Positions 48,903 through 61,900 of a stretch of DNA of 64,000 nt are shown piece by piece. The position numbers and the translations under genes were made by a program. This stretch comes from Echinostoma caproni (taxonomy: Eukaryota > Platyhelminthes > Trematoda > Plagiorchiida > Echinostomatidae), in contig UZAN01039889.1 of NCBI GenBank assembly GCA_900618425.1, forward strand, positions 40,831-104,830. Reading direction: 5' to 3'. The notes under the pieces were generated by a model. That model saw only the letters and a list, made by a program, of their open reading frames with translations, was not told where the DNA came from and did no database searches. Each line of letters opens with the position of its first letter. The first letter of the stretch is position 1.

Positions 48903-50523
48903 TTACCACTGCCAGGGCCGTGACATTGTGACGGACCCTTCCGTTTGTCCATACAGGCCGGGTTTCCATTTTCTGATTGCAACAGACTCCGCAAACCTAA
49001 GCAGCCGGGGGTTGGTGTTAGCATGAATGATCGTAAATCCGCTTGTCAGGTCCGGACCATGATTCGTCACCAACAGATGTCGACAAATACATGACAAAGG
49101 CTGTCTTTTCGATGTGATTGGATAAGGATGGGAGCTGGTGTTGTTGTAATGTTATTGAGTGTTTTGGTGATGGGTGCTGCGTGTGTGTGGGTTTGAGTGA
49201 TTAGTCAACTTGGAGAACGACTTTTGATTACGTGATTCAGTCAATGGGTGTCTAACCCAACATGGTATGTGCTTCGGGATCTGTGAATGCAACTGCCTAT
49301 CTGCTCTGCCAATGTAAGATGTTTCGTAGTCACATTCGAACTGGTAAACGACGTGTGATTTGGCGGACAGCGGCAGGGGATTTTGTGGGTGGAGTGGGAA
49401 TGAATTATTTTGTGTACGGGACGACTGGGTTGGCAGTAGTATCGCGCGTTTTTTTCAGTCGATCTTGCAAAATCAGACTGATATCATTACATTTGAAGGG
49501 AAGGCAATTATAAATCTTCTTCTTAGAGATGTTGTATACTGCCGGTTTTTGCTTCCGTGTCCGACAGAACGTCTTAACAAAACTGCTAAGATAACAATTC
49601 TCTGCTCTTCCTACTCAAAGGGAAGACGTTTCATGTTGTCGGTCTTGCCCTATGATGAATATATTGTCAACGTATCTTCTAAATAAGGTACACTGATCAA
49701 AAGTGTGTGCCACCACGCTTTCCAACCTCATGTCCCAGACTCAAGGCCCCAAGGGGCTCCCCTTTGCCACACCGTCTATTTGTCGATAAGCTTCGCCTTA
49801 GAAACTGAAACTGATGTTTGTTTTGCGCAAGGGCAGGAGACGTTCCAGGTCAGACAACGGTAGGTCATCTGTTAGTTTATGCTGCTCAGTATAGCGTAAA
49901 GTGTATTTGATTGTCTCATAGTAGTTAATAATTATCCAATATCCATAGAAAAAGAATTTACCTTTGATATCCTGGTCGCTTGTTAGATTAACTAGTTCGA
50001 AACTGTCACTAACGCTACATTTAGACGTACGATCCTGAACTGGACTCAACAACTGTACCAACCATTTTTCCAGCTCTTGTTGTGGAGAATTGATCATCTT
50101 GTATCTTGTACAAGTCTGGGTGGAATCTCATGCTTATGTTCTTCATGGAGACCATAAGGTTGATGTCAGTTTGTTGCAGTTGAAATTGATATTACTGGCG
50201 AGTAGTGTCTGCAACTGTTTTGTGACCCGGTTTTCTATTATTGAGTGATTACCTGTTTTCCCCCAGCTTGAAAGTTCGAAGTGTCTTATAGAATAGGTGA
50301 CATTTTCTCTATTAATTTCTATCGGTTCATGACGACAGCTCAAGAGACCATATCGGACTGGACGACTACAAAACCATCATCGAATTTCAGGGGTTGTAGT
50401 GCTTCTATGGGTTCCTTACTCAGTAGAGCACTTGGGGCACGGACGTTTTCCGGTACTGAAGTTCCAAATCAGTGAGCCTGGGTTTTGGCAGTCCTTTGGT
50501 GTGATATAAAATTTATTCAGACA
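48903..50523 (-). mobile_element. Penelope-like element fossil C (RT, GIY-YIG and tail)
   Basis: Longest PLE copy, minus strand, read with frameshifts. In order: NKFYITPKDCQNPGSLIWNF (about 50520-50460), LQPLKFDDGFVVVQSDMVS (worn ADKGR..VV box), VTKQLQTLLASN, then MINSPQQELEKWLVQLLSPV and CSVSDSFELVNL (49798-50097) and LPLSDLERLLPLRKTN. Next are AYRQIDGVAKGSPLGP (about 49752-49800) and FRRYVDNIFII (YVDN at 49663-49674). The endonuclease reads HVVYQFECDYETSYIGRADR, then LHSQIPKHIP (about 49255-49375). The tail reads ICRHLLVTNHGPDLTSGFTI, IHANTNPRLLRFAESVAIRK and ends near MSRPW (48903). Second YVDD Asp is Asn and AMGSP is AKGSP. The copy has stops and is inactive. Confidence 0.92.
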
Positions 50524-51942
50524 AAACGCTGTTCAATCCTGTATAGTTGTTAGACTGGCATTCCACAGATTTTAAATATATTTAGGAGTATCAAGAGGAA
50601 CGATCGACTCACATTTTCGACGGATCTGTGTAATTGTTTTAGGACATATTGTGTCTAGCCTACTTAGTTTAGCACTTCGTCACACGTCGAAGGTTGCTTT
50701 TGATTGGACCCATTCGTTCATTCTGTAGTCGCTTATGAAGGTCTCTGGAAAGTTATTCTGCCGAACAGAATCATTTAGAAATCCGATCCGCACAAACTCT
50801 TGTCCAACTTAGTTTTGTTGTGAACTCCCTCCATCAGAAACATTTGATTGCTTCATAAGACTCACTTATCCCTTCAAAGATTAAGCAGGCGCAAACTCAG
50901 TTTGAAATATATTGTCTTGACTGTATAGCCATTCCGGTTTCTTCAGCGCTTATTGATGTCAACTGGCCTCACGTAAGTGACTTTGGTGTGAAAATTATAT
51001 ATTAAAATAAACCCCAAAAGGTCTTTAGGTATTTCTTGTTTCATTCAGATTGGATGGACGAAATAAAGGCAAGAGCCTCAAAGTGGAAAACTTCCACGAT
51101 TCACAGTATTTAAACTTTCAGTATGCCATACACCGAAGTGCCAAACGATGACGCGAGAGACGATAGCAATTAGCAAACAACCTTTGGCATTTAACCCCCT
51201 GGGAGATACAAAAGTTCCATGGTTGTACGCTTATGTAGAATACTTTCCATATTGCCGACAAAATCGTCTTGTTGGATATCATTAGGCAGAACACAATTAT
51301 ACAAGCAAGTTGCTTTGCAATGTTTTTCGTAACCTTGTATGTTTAGGAAGATTACCTTAATGCTTTTGTACTTCAGAAATAGCAGTTTTGGTGTCCACAA
51401 TAAATATATCTTTAATCGCATAAGTTTGATGTGTTAACAGCATAACGATATCGTTATCAGGGTAAAGTTTAACAGGGAGAACTCAGAGATTGAAATCGTT
51501 CTTGACATAGATGATATTGTTGCACAATGTTCCCTCAAAAGCATAGAGCACAGTATTTTAGTTTGAATGAGTAACGTTTGGACAACAGGCCGGCATGTGT
51601 GAATGAAATGCTTTTCTGTCTTTTGATATGAACATGAGGGGATGACGATTTGTTATGGACACCGATGTTAACATCTTGAGGGAGGGAGGGAATACAACAC
51701 TGACCATATAAGAGTACAAAAATAAATTTTTAAAAATCAGAAAAATATAAATAACATTTATTTGTGAAATTGAAAAAAAACAAGCAGATTTATTAGAGAA
51801 AGGAAAGACAAAGAAATTAGTGCACTGTGAAATAATTTAATTTATGATGACGCTCAAGAAAGCATTATTTTTAATTTATTTTTCATAGTTCGGCATGAAG
51901 CAACCGTTGGGGTTAGCTAGTGACTACTATTTGAAAACTGAC
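50524..51942. other. No recognisable gene; possible 5' flank of PLE copy C
   Basis: AT-rich DNA upstream of copy C on its strand. A purine-rich GAGGGAGGGAGGG lies near 51680. The minus frame at 51191-51421 is unidentified. Confidence 0.45.
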
Positions 51943-52197
51943 CTTTATGCGTCCAAATTTTGTTGTCTTACGCTCTCCTTTTTTGTCCCATGTGACCAAC
52001 AATTTCGCCTTCTGCCCGTTCTGTGGAAAATTATTACAAAACACAGAGAAACCATAGTTAGGTATAACAAACAGAACATTTTTGACCGATGTACTACATT
52101 CGGGCAGCGATCTGTTGATAAAACAAAACATGCCATTCGTTTGAGCACGTGCAAGTTGGATGAGATCAATGGATGCAAGAATGTATGACTGTTCCTG
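51943..52197 (-). CDS. Candidate internal exon, 85 codons, unknown product
   Basis: On the minus strand AACTCCCTTGCAG ends at 52198 and is a good acceptor. Then 255 open bases (exactly 85 codons, phase 0 at both ends) run to GCATAAAG|GTCAGT, a good donor (GT at 51942-51941). The reading includes ILASIDLIQLARAQTNGMF, KNVLFVIPNYGFSVFCNN and AKLLVTWDKKGERKTTKFG, which is varied and protein-like. However, the plus strand is also open for 97 codons (51895-52188), with its own acceptor-like TTTTTCATAG. Only one strand can be right, if either. No family is recognised. Confidence 0.3.
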
Positions 52198-53155
52198 CTG
52201 CAAGGGAGTTGGCTGTTTCCCGAGACTTAAGTTGAGGTTGGAGGTGATATTTTTGGAGTAAACACAAGTGAGTTTTCAAAACCGGGATAGTAAAGGGATG
52301 TCAGTTGTCAACCGTTTAACAACAATTTCTCTGTTTTGTGTAGTTATACTGCTAAGAATAATCCGAGTATACCATATTCCGTTTTCATCACAGCATACTA
52401 ACTAAACTTTGCATGACCTCTAAGTCTTCCACTGATTATTTCTGTGTAGTTTGCAAAAAGGTAAGACTAACCGTTCTACATTCTTACCGGTGAGTTACTT
52501 CAGCCTCACTTATCTTTATTCACAAGCACTGGTTCGGTAAGTCTTTTAAATTTCTCAGCTGGTATTGAGATCCAGCATGTTGTAACCTTAGTATCCTTCT
52601 CTTGAAGGACGAACCCTATTAAATCCTCCAACTGTTGCATTACGTTTTACACCCAAATTTTGTCATCACTTTCTATATCTTCTTCACCCTAGAATCATAA
52701 CACGTAGAACGTCATCTGTTAGAAGCGTGTTGTTCTACCGAATTTTCTGGTTTTCCTTATGAATGGTAATGCCCTGCGTTGTGAGCGTCTCACTCATAAC
52801 AGTAGCTTTCTGCGGTTCAGATCACACGACGCTGTACTGACTGATTTATATCGACTTCAGTTAAGCAGCTTTGTTATGTTGTCAGAAATAATTATATGAT
52901 TTCATGACAAAGCAACTAATCGTTACAATCCCCATTGGGTGTATGATTAGGCACTTCAAGGAACTAAGAACGGGCACACTTCGCGGTTTGCACTGAAGCA
53001 GCCCCTTCCCGGATGCAATAGCTCAGAGACAAACTGACTAGTGATTCTGCACTCATCTTTAAACTACCATTATTCGAAAACAACCACCGTGTCTTTTAAA
53101 TTAAAATTCTGAATCATATATCCCCGTAGTGTAAGCTCAGTTTGACAAACATGTT

Positions 53156-53199
53156 GAGTTACCGCTCGTTCAGCTACTCAGCTGAGCGATCGGTAACTC
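53156..53199. repeat. Imperfect 44-bp inverted repeat (hairpin)
   Basis: Outer arms GAGTTACCG and CGGTAACTC pair perfectly. Inner arms CTCGTTCAGC and GCTGAGCGAT pair with a bulge around TACTCA. It could be a worn tRNA-related or transposon-end palindrome. Confidence 0.55.
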
Positions 53200-56100
53200 A
53201 AATCGTTTTGACTTATCTATGTGCTTGCTGAGGACCTGTCTGAATACACTTTTTCTCAGGAAAGTTATTCAAAGTTCATACCGGTTGTTTTTCCTCAACT
53301 CTATTGAAAGATTTTGAAAAAATGTGGTTTAACTAAATGACTTCTTTGTTTGAAGCTCATGACTCTCTTCAATTTGTTTTCAAACCCTCCAGTTCTTATC
53401 CCGATACTGCTCATCACGTTGTTTACTTTGTAGTTTCCTATGTAAATAAAAGGGTCTAGCACCAGTAAATTCATTCTTCTAGAATAAACTCATTCGTTTA
53501 CATTGGTTGACTGTGGTCTTTTCATTGCGGTTGTGGTCTGAAATTTTACAAATGTTCATCGGCCTTCTCACAGAGAACGCACTTCTCTTTTCGTAACGAC
53601 AAAGTTTTTCTTCTCTTGTGGTTTAGTACCTGGTTCCGGAGGTTCTGATTTGTATCTGTGTATAACATTCATCACCCGACATGGTGGCTGGATGAATCTA
53701 CCTTTATCCTAACAGCTTTTCTCGACTCTCAGTATGCTTCATCAACTTTTTACGAGTCTGCAACCCAATCACTGATGATAAACCTGAACGGATGTGCGGA
53801 TTTCCTGAAAACCAACGGCAACTCTAGGAACCCGCCAGAACATCCTGATATCACTACCAAGGCCAATTCCGTAACATCCTTGGATTCACCTTTTCAGATA
53901 ACCTTCCTTAACCCAAAATTATAAGGAGCATTTGCTTTTGTTTGCTCAACGAGCCTGTCACTTTGATATATCGCAAGACACGGTTTTATCTTCGGTAAGT
54001 AGGGTGAAGGTGTTCCGAATCTATGCGTTGATTTATATCGTTTCTTTATCAGTCAATTTTTATCCGTTTTTTTCTTTATACACCCATTTCGATATTGAAC
54101 CAGGATGAAGAAAGCGTGTTATCCCGTCTGGGTTGTGTTACTTCAGGTTTGTTCAATTTACGGCTTCAAAGAATGTCTTGCGACGCTTTCATGTTCAGAA
54201 ATCTCGGCGTTCTCCTTAATACAACCCCGAATCTTACCAGATTCATTGTTTACACTATTTTAAAGTACCTTCTCCTGGCCTACATCAGCAGCAAATTATT
54301 TTCATTTCCAGATCAAATAAACTTCTTCCTAGTTACTCCTAAGTCTATCGTGTTTGATTTTATTGCGCGCAAACGTGAGTGACTCACGCACCATACACTG
54401 TCTAAAGAAAAGCACTGCCTGCATGCCCATCTTCAGAAATTTGTGTTTCACTCCCATACTTAAGGTGACTTTCGCGATTCCCTCTGCGCGCACAAACACG
54501 TAACAAGAAAACATCATCCATTATCCTGTCCATATCTTAGTAACTAAGACATCTATTATTATGGACCTGATAAATCATCTGTCAAGTTAGTATTCTTTCA
54601 ATGTATTATACGCAAATGGCTTGACATCTCACACTGGTCTTAAAAACGTGCTTTCTTGCTGCATTCAATTGAACGAACTAAGAACTCGTCACATCGATTA
54701 AACTACCTTTGTCGCTCCAAAATTAATTACACAAGGTCTATACCATAATATCAATTAACTGCAAATACAAAAATCGAATTTCCACATAAATGTTTCACGT
54801 ATTTTATTCAGTCGCAATTTTTGAATATCTGAAAACCTTACTCAATTCTTTTGATCAGCTTCACCTACTCTAAATGAGATGATTTTGGATAAGATGACCA
54901 ATTTTCTTTTGTTCTTTGATGTCGTGAAAATTATTTGCTTTCAATATCTGCCGAAATGGACATTTACTGGTGTAAAATATCAGTGAACCATATTTTCCAT
55001 TCACTTCGAATTTAACCATTTTATTCTATTCAAGTTCCCTTTATTTGCATTTCAACCTGCACTTATGTAAAACATCAAATAACTCTTATTCGTGTCGTTC
55101 TTTTATTCTGGAATATTCAAAAGCTGCGTTTGAAGAGGCGATAACGCCGTAACCTGGAGGAAATTCCCTAATTTTGTGGTGCGCTTTGCATCTGTATTTG
55201 AAAAGTATAACTATTGTATGTGATGTGGATGACAAGAGAAAAACCATAATTCCATTGTTGGTGTTTCTTTATGCAATATGACACCATTGGGCTTATGCAT
55301 ATGCACAAAAGGAAATATTTACTTACGGACTTAAAACAACAGCAGAAAATCAGCAACCATCCTGTTGATACATAGAACTTCTACCACCGATTGCATTCAG
55401 TTGGTCTTTTTAGGACCGCTGTTGGCCCCAATATAAAGTTTACAGCATTGTGTTAACCAACCATGAACACCATGGATTTCCCGAGGTGAACTGAATCAAC
55501 AATTATCACTGCCTGAATCAAAGTTTGACGACGAAGGTGTCACCGACCGGAGTTTTACTCGAAAATGTCAAAATTCGATACTTAAATTAAGTTAAAAGTA
55601 AGCAACTGCAACATAATCTTGCTTCAAAACATCATAGTTTGGCTTGTTGATGATTGTACTTCTTATTTAATCAAGGACACCACGAAGGGTTTTTCATTGT
55701 TTCGAAACCGAACGGTGGGTGTCATTTTTTTGACAAATACAAAACTAAATTCGCCATGAAAGGTGAAACTATGATATCATGTTTCGTTTCACATCCATCG
55801 AAAATCACTTTGGTGAAGTGATCGTTACTGAGTCACAGTCAACTCCATTTATAGAAGCATTAATGAGGAGGATAAGTTAGTTTGGAGGAGATAAACCTTG
55901 ACAAGTAAATCATATTCTGTGCACAGAAGCGATACTGATGAGATGTAGTTGTAGATACCGAAAGAAAGGTACAAGTTTTAGACGAAGAATTAGTCGCATA
56001 CTTCATCTATGCGTGAACGCTTCTTTCTGAGTATAAATTCACCTCAGCAAGAATAAAAAAAGACAAATTTGTTCTACAGGTAACTTTTGCGTGTAGAATC

Positions 56101-59100
56101 AAAAAACATTGTTCCTAACTTTGCACGTTCTCTTTTACGTTGTTGTTCTGTTCGTGCAAACAAACATCTCTTCAATTATATGAAGGCTTCGAGAAAGATG
56201 GATTTGTGCAAGCAATTCAGTAGGTGTTTGTCAAATCACGCTTGAGAACACTTATTTATTGTAACGGTAAACCGTACCTAAATTCGAGGAAGACTGTCAA
56301 GCTGGTTTCGCGAGTAGTCCAGGTTTTTCGATGTCTCAAGTTCACCGTGACGATTGTAACCAACCAATAACAGCCCCAACATTGCATAAAAAATTCCGAT
56401 GTATTTATCCCTCCTTGGTAACCCAGCTTATAATTCATGAATTACTTTATTCGTTCTAATATATGAATTTTCAGCTCAGTTTGCAATCATTTCATGTAAT
56501 CACTGGTATAAAATGTACAGATTTTTACACGAATCACCAGTAAAGATGCCGCACTTTTTTACCAAACTTATGTTATCGGTTTTTCATCTCCAAAGGATAG
56601 AGCGAGAAGCCTGTGGCAAATGATTTTGCACAACGAGAGCTTTCAACATGACCCATCCTCGGAGAGTATACTGACCAATAAATTGGCGGTGCATTATCCA
56701 GCTGAGAAAATTGAGCCATCGATTGTGTCGGTCAAAGTTTTGTTTGGTCCGGTGAAGTTCAGCTACCCATGAAAAGGTTTGTAGGAACTTTTTATGGTCC
56801 CGTGAAACATGCTCTTTCACAAGTATATTATGCGCACATCAGCTGCTAAATGAGTTCACTTCAGGGTTGATTACATTTTATGGAGTATTAAAGTGGGCCA
56901 AAGGTAAAAACAATGCGATAAAAATAGACTCTTTTTCTTTTCCGTTACCGTAACTTTAGATTTATTGAACTGACCGATAAGAGTTTTTCTATCCCATGTT
57001 TCCTGTTAAAGGTTTTATGAAGTGCTGCTAGGTTTCACGAGATCAATGTCGATGCCTACAGTCTACGTGAACCCAAACACCTGAACGTCTTGAACTTAAT
57101 GCGCAGATGTTTGGTCTGGTTTGTTTGAAATCCATACGGGTGAGAAATTATCGAATGAGGAATGAAGAATTGTCACATCCACTGCAATTCCAACATGGAC
57201 ACTTGGGGGACTGTCCGGCCGGATTACCGGATTATTGCTACACGTCAATAATTCATAATATTTTGCTCATTTGTCACTTTGATTAAAAGTACCAAACCAT
57301 ATCCAACAACGACTACCTTCTCCATGTCCTCAATGCCACCAAACAGCATTTTATTCATGTGAATCTGTTTTGGATGGTTTGGTTTGTGTTCAGGCTACTT
57401 TTGTGGGTTGACATACAGAAAACTTCTTCCTGTGGTAAACTGGTACCGTTATTTTAAATGCACTAAACGTTTGTGATGTCATTTACCAAGTTAATGCAGT
57501 CTGAAATGAAACTATTTGGTAAGCAAAAAGATTGTTGAGCGCATATTCCCGAATCAAAATTCTGAAGTCAGTGACCTGTTTCAAACCGAACTAGTCTACC
57601 AGGTTTCCCTTGTCAAGAGCCAATCACGCAGCAACAGCACAGTTCATCTGTTGGAAGCAAAAAATAAAAGTTTAGTTGTATAATTGTGCTTGAAAACACT
57701 GATCTTTCATAATCAATTATTTACAAATATGCTGTACTTAACCAACTATCAACCAAGTCCAGTAAGGCGTTGTTTGAACTCACTTGAAAGTTCACTCAGT
57801 CAAGTGACTAATGTTCTTTGTTTTGCGTTTCTCATACCGATTGTTTCAATATTATTCATGTTCAAACCTGTATGACATAACACGATACCCACAAAGGAAA
57901 TCTACTGCACTTAAAAGTCTGCGTAAATTGATAACCTTCATATTAAGTTTTAAATCATGTTCTGCTAAATTCCATTTGTACATTCATCTGTGATTCAGTC
58001 CCAGGAAGCATGTTCACAAAGATAACTTCTTAAGCGCCTGATTTAATTCCTTTAGTAGTTTCATGTGTCCATTCAACTGAGTTGAGAAAAACAAGACAAG
58101 GGTCATTAGATGTAATCATGATGTTTGTCGTCGATAAAAATAAAGTACATCAGAAAACACGATTGTGAGTTCTATAATAAAAAGGTAATATTATCAAACA
58201 CTGACTTCAATGTTTTCAAATAAAATGGAGGGTCACCCGAAAACCATATGGAGATTAGTAGTGGTATTGTAATGTTTACCTTAGTAAAAGTGATTTCTTA
58301 AAAGTGAATAAAAATTAAATTCCAAATGGTGCAAACGAATTGCATTATTCTTGTGATTCTTTGACCTCGGACACATTTTATGAGTCCACTGACCTCATCA
58401 TGCACCTCTGCAATGGATTAGTTTTATCTTCAAAATCAAAACTGAATACAAGCTAAATTTGCAATATTATTCAAATTACAATAAACGCCATCAAATCACT
58501 TTCTGGCCTTCATGTTATCTGTGTACTACGCCGCATGCGCACCTTTTTGCCTCCAAGTGGGCCTCCTAGTGTGCATTCGAAAGTTCTGCCTACGGTCCAT
58601 GAATTTTATATTTACCATGATCGCTGCAGCCCAAACTGCCCGAACGTACCTGATGAGTGCAAACTGTGAATTTCTCAGCAATTCCTGGAGAGGTATTTAT
58701 ATTTCGTATAATACAGAAGTTCAAGAATGTACAAGCTTCAATGTCTAAAGGCTGAAGAATACTTCGATAGGCTATTACACACTGAATTTATCTTCCGAAG
58801 AGTTTTAATTTGATTAAAAGTGTCATTTATTCAGATGTGTATCGGATCACCTTATTCCATACAACTCAGAAATGGATGTGATGATGGAAACGAGTTCGGA
58901 GAACTGGAGAAAATATCCAAGGCGTGAAAAACATCCGGTCAGGGAACTGTAATGTTGGTTATTTTTTCCAACTTGCCTTGATTTCTTCTATACCTCATTT
59001 GAACAGTTTGTTATAAATTGTGATGTATTAGCCTATAGACGAATCACCGCAAACGAGCTTGTTCGCCACTCAGTGACTTCACACAATGTGTACTGAAGGT

Positions 59101-60500
59101 ATATTCAAACAAAATATCCTGGTGTTATCTCATCCACCTGCCATCATTTCATCGTAGATTATATCCTTGGCTTTTATCTCACATTATTCGACATTTTACG
59201 CTTTCTGCTTCCATATTCGCTATGTCAATGTGAAATCCAGGTTACATTTCGATTTTTTATCATAGACGCTTCCGTGTTTTCTTTGCAATCAAGTGTATTG
59301 ATGTGTATGTTTGGTTTATAAAGAACTGCCACTATTAGAATCGATATGCTGTTATAATGTACCTACTGATTTGAATTCCCAATCAAGTGATTTTGAAAAT
59401 AGATTGAATTCACCAGTGGGATTCCTGGGATCGACGCGCATGAGGATACGTAAGCAAAGTACTCAAACCGTATGTTTTGTCCTATTTACTTTTGATTGAC
59501 AAACTAATTAAACAATTGGAAGATTAGAGTCACCAGTTACGACCTGACACCCAATAAGCACTGTGATTGCAGTGATAATCAAAACAAGCAATTTTATAGA
59601 TAATTACGTTTCTTCCGATTTCATCTCACATTCTAAAGGCCAATTTGTCAATAGCCTCACACTGAATGAGAGATTAGGCGGGTGTGAAAAGGTCAGTGTG
59701 CGATCAAGAATCTGCGACATTCTGTCACATCTGCCCAAACAAATTTTGAGTGGAATCTATTTTTCTCCCTCTTCAGTTCTTCGTGACGATTTATTCCCAG
59801 ATGTGTGCATGCTCAGTAGGTGGCCGCAATATTTTAATTATACTAAGCTAACAAGTTTCATAATAAAAGAATATGGGAATTCAAACGAGAAAAACGGCTT
59901 TTGTGTGTGCTTATAAAAAGAAAATAATAAATACAAATCAGGGTTGCTAAATTTATTAAAATGTTTCTAAGATGGTGAGTTTGACGAAAACATTACTTAA
60001 TAGCATTCGACAACAACCAAGGTATTCATCGCAAGATAATTACTGCAAAATCGTCCATTAAACTTACACCAATTGATCGCTTAACTGTAACGTTTGAGGT
60101 AGAATAGATCACTCCTTATCTTGAGTTTCCGCGAGTAACCAACTGCAATCAAGAGTTGTATTATTTTTTATGTGAGCTGAGAAATGATCTAATCACCTGA
60201 CCGGTGGTCAAGAGCGTAACATCCCTGTGTACTACTGGTGAGATCTACTAATCGATCTTAAGCCGGTTCGATGGTTTCGCGCTACTGGTGAAACCGAATA
60301 AGACCGAAACGGTGTTAAGATGGTTGTCGTTTGCATTTCTTGGCCTTTACTGTAAACTTGAGTGAGTTCTTCATTACTGCCTTAGTTGCATATCAACAAA
60401 AACATTTGTCTCCTTTCACTCTCTATTGTTTCAGACAAAGTTCGCACATAAACTTACTCCTTTTGAATAAATATGTGGTGGTACTAGTAACGCCAATTGT

Positions 60501-60574
60501 TGTATTGTATTGTGTTGTTTATAAATTTTGCAAGCACTGGAGCTCACATTTCAGTTTAAAAAGTCATACATGCT
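60501..60574 (+). repeat. Dispersed short repeat, copy 1
   Basis: Matches 63713-63781 in the same orientation. The two share an identical 25-base core (60532-60556 against 63740-63764), with a TGTATTGT-rich left side and AAAAAG.CATAC.(C/T)GCT on the right. Similarity ends on both sides. Confidence 0.65.
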
Positions 60575-61522
60575 TCTTTTCATGTATTCAAAGAAATCCT
60601 AATGTGAGCATGAAAAAATTGAATGGATATCAATTAATCTAACGGGGCTCCTCCTGCACGTATTTAGATGTGTTATCCATACGAATATTCCATTGCTTGA
60701 ACAGAAATGAAGAACGACGCCTTTCATCAAAGAAAATTCTTTTCACACTGACGACTGTAGGGCTAAATTTATTGAAACAATCGATGTTAATATCTGATAA
60801 ATATGTGTTTTGAGCAAAATATCCTATATAATGGAGAACCTGGTATCTACATCAAGGTGAATTTTGCTATAAACAATCTTTCAACTATTACGCTTCTCAT
60901 AAACTAAACACCCTTCACGTAACCGGTTGAGTTTTGGCAAAATTGTTCCAACGAGTGCCATGAAAACTATTTTGTGCGGTCTAACTTCATAGATTTGTGT
61001 ACCCGGGTTGTTGTGTGGTTCTCACTCTTCTGGAATGCGTTTTTCCCTGCATATATTTTTATTTATTGTTAAAACCCTAGCGGTAAGCAGAATTTCATCA
61101 CCATTCATTCAAATGTGCAGTAATCCCCGTTCCCGTTTGGTTAACTATCCAACATTGAGATAGGTGTAGTTATCGTTTTGACAACTTATGGATCATTGTC
61201 CTAAAACCGTAGTATAACCCATTTTCGATAAACTCCTTGAAACACAATACGTTGGTACCTAAACATCATGCAACTGTCAGCACTTGTACCTTGATCCCTA
61301 TCATGCATTTCTCGCCCTCCTTATCATTTGTACAGGCTGCTATGTTCTGTTGATACTTTAGTGCCGGTAAATCTGCCTAATATCTTTATTTTTATCTGTA
61401 CTCTCCTCTCTCCGTGATATATTTTGATAGTAACCGTTCCATTGCGGTCCTTATATCAAAATGTTTTGTAATAACCGGTCTGCTTCACATAAACTGTCCT
61501 TTGCTTCATCTCGGTTTGTTTT

Positions 61523-61900
61523 ACTTTCCATACAAAAGGAATTACGTGGGCCAACTTGTCAAGTGCGTACTCCTTCATGGTCTGCGCTATTGACAGGGTA
61601 CCGAAGACATCAACGTCATTAACATTACCTCTTCGCCAAGTCAAACTGCATTCACCTATTCAAGTGTAGATGTTCGGCCATCTACATAGGCATGACAAAA
61701 AGTCAGTTACGTCACTGAATGGACCAACAGATCGTGATTTGGATTAGGAAGGGAATGGATGACAATGGGCAGAAATGACTCAGATCTTCGATAACGCATC
61801 ACTTATTTGTCACCTGCTGTCACTCCAGCTCACGTACTTCAGGTCATTCACAACACAACATAAAATATGAGGGATCCTCAGCCATTCATAATAACGAAAA
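61523..61900 (+). mobile_element. Penelope-like element fossil D (GIY-YIG and tail)
   Basis: Starts with YFPYKRNYVGQLVK, similar to the LPYKGD....V...L linker that follows PLE reverse transcriptase. A frameshifted region leads to SNCIHLFKCRCSAIYIGMTK (YIG at about 61674-61686), the CxC plus GIY-YIG nuclease core. A stop interrupts the usual R..EH part. A later frame reads ITYLSPAVTPAHVLQVIHN, corresponding to the ..H......FRVI tail. No RT motifs remain upstream. Inactive 3' end of a copy. Confidence 0.72.

Larger units (their letters stand above)
52198..61522. other. Long tract without recognisable gene
   Basis: AT-rich non-coding DNA with scattered short frames (53658-53924, 54095-54382, 58512-58748, 59563-59916 plus; 55168-55356, 56584-56820 minus). 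None shows a domain. The frame at 59563-59916 has an acceptor-like GATTGCAG and a strong donor AAAAG|GTCAGT inside (59573-59691) but a poor pyrimidine tract. A 44-base imperfect hairpin is at 53156-53199, and a dispersed repeat at 60501-60574. Confidence 0.4.

Noticed and set aside
55935..55970. CTGATGA followed by GAAA, hammerhead-like
   Set aside because: The bases between cannot form a proper stem II (second pair is A against C), and no stem III partner or cleavage triplet fits.
59573..59691. Exon-like stretch ending in AAAAG|GTCAGT
   Set aside because: The acceptor side lacks a pyrimidine tract and the product is unremarkable; too weak to list as a gene part.
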